A stretch of DNA of 64,000 bases from NCBI GenBank assembly GCA_964057225.1, contig OZ059899.1, positions 5,456,001 through 5,520,000 on the forward strand, written 5' to 3'. The stretch comes from Auanema rhodensis (lineage: Eukaryota > Nematoda > Chromadorea > Rhabditida > Rhabditidae). The notes below the pieces were generated by a model, which was not told where the DNA came from, did not search any database, and was given only the letters and a program-made list of their open reading frames with translations. Below are positions 63,977 through 64,000 of the stretch, in pieces. A program made the position numbers and the translations under genes. Every line of letters begins with the position of its first letter. Within the stretch, counting starts at the first letter, position 1.

Positions 63977-64000
63977 GTATGTTAAATAAGTGTTAATGAT

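Overview
The window is nuclear DNA from an animal, most likely a nematode. It is AT-rich, and its genes are cut by many short introns (commonly 35-60 nt). Same-strand genes lie in tight runs about 180-330 nt apart, as in nematode operons. Several start codons sit just after an unpaired splice-acceptor sequence, as expected for spliced-leader trans-splicing. The nuclear receptor has a nematode-type P-box (CLACAAFF). I could not place the genus. CDS coordinates run from start codon to stop codon and include introns; exon joins were made by eye.

Layout. 302-4069 (+): an unrecognised acidic, Pro/Ser-rich protein ending in a basic CaaX box. 8908-11699 (+): alkylglycerol monooxygenase. 14027-11916 (-): nuclear hormone receptor. 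23155-14764 (-): operon-like run Timeless, WDR55, ZNHIT2-like, mitochondrial ribosomal protein L21. 26027-26726 (+): fragmentary unknown gene, then tRNA-Trp(CCA) at 26907-26978. 28419-29338 (+): four-pass LAPTM-like protein. 30147-29525 (-): acyl-CoA-binding protein. 31681-33611 (+): succinyl-CoA ligase beta subunit. 34307-38979 (+): operon-like run NPEPL1-type aminopeptidase, OTUD6B, ELMO-domain protein. 45820-39102 (-): operon-like run torsin cofactor (LAP1/LULL1 type), EMC2, KAT8/MOF, ARGLU1. 46284-47951 (+): RPA34/PAF49-like protein then Snapin. 48409-52984 (+): large secreted Pro/Gln-rich protein. 58038-53953 (-): unrecognised single-pass membrane protein. 62442 to the right edge (+): mitochondrial branched-chain aminotransferase, cut by the window end.

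Most genes are conserved housekeeping functions: replication-fork protection, ribosome and snoRNP assembly, mitochondrial metabolism, ER membrane insertion, chromatin acetylation, splicing and deubiquitination. The operon partners are functionally mixed. The most unusual observation is in the torsin cofactor. Its two protein-coding halves join only through a -1 shift, and the shift point is a canonical slippery heptamer followed at once by a stop codon. A one-base error in an A run would look the same. Other points are a prenylation signal on the first protein, a spliced-leader-like motif at 61491, and a GC-richer open block at 33900-34160.
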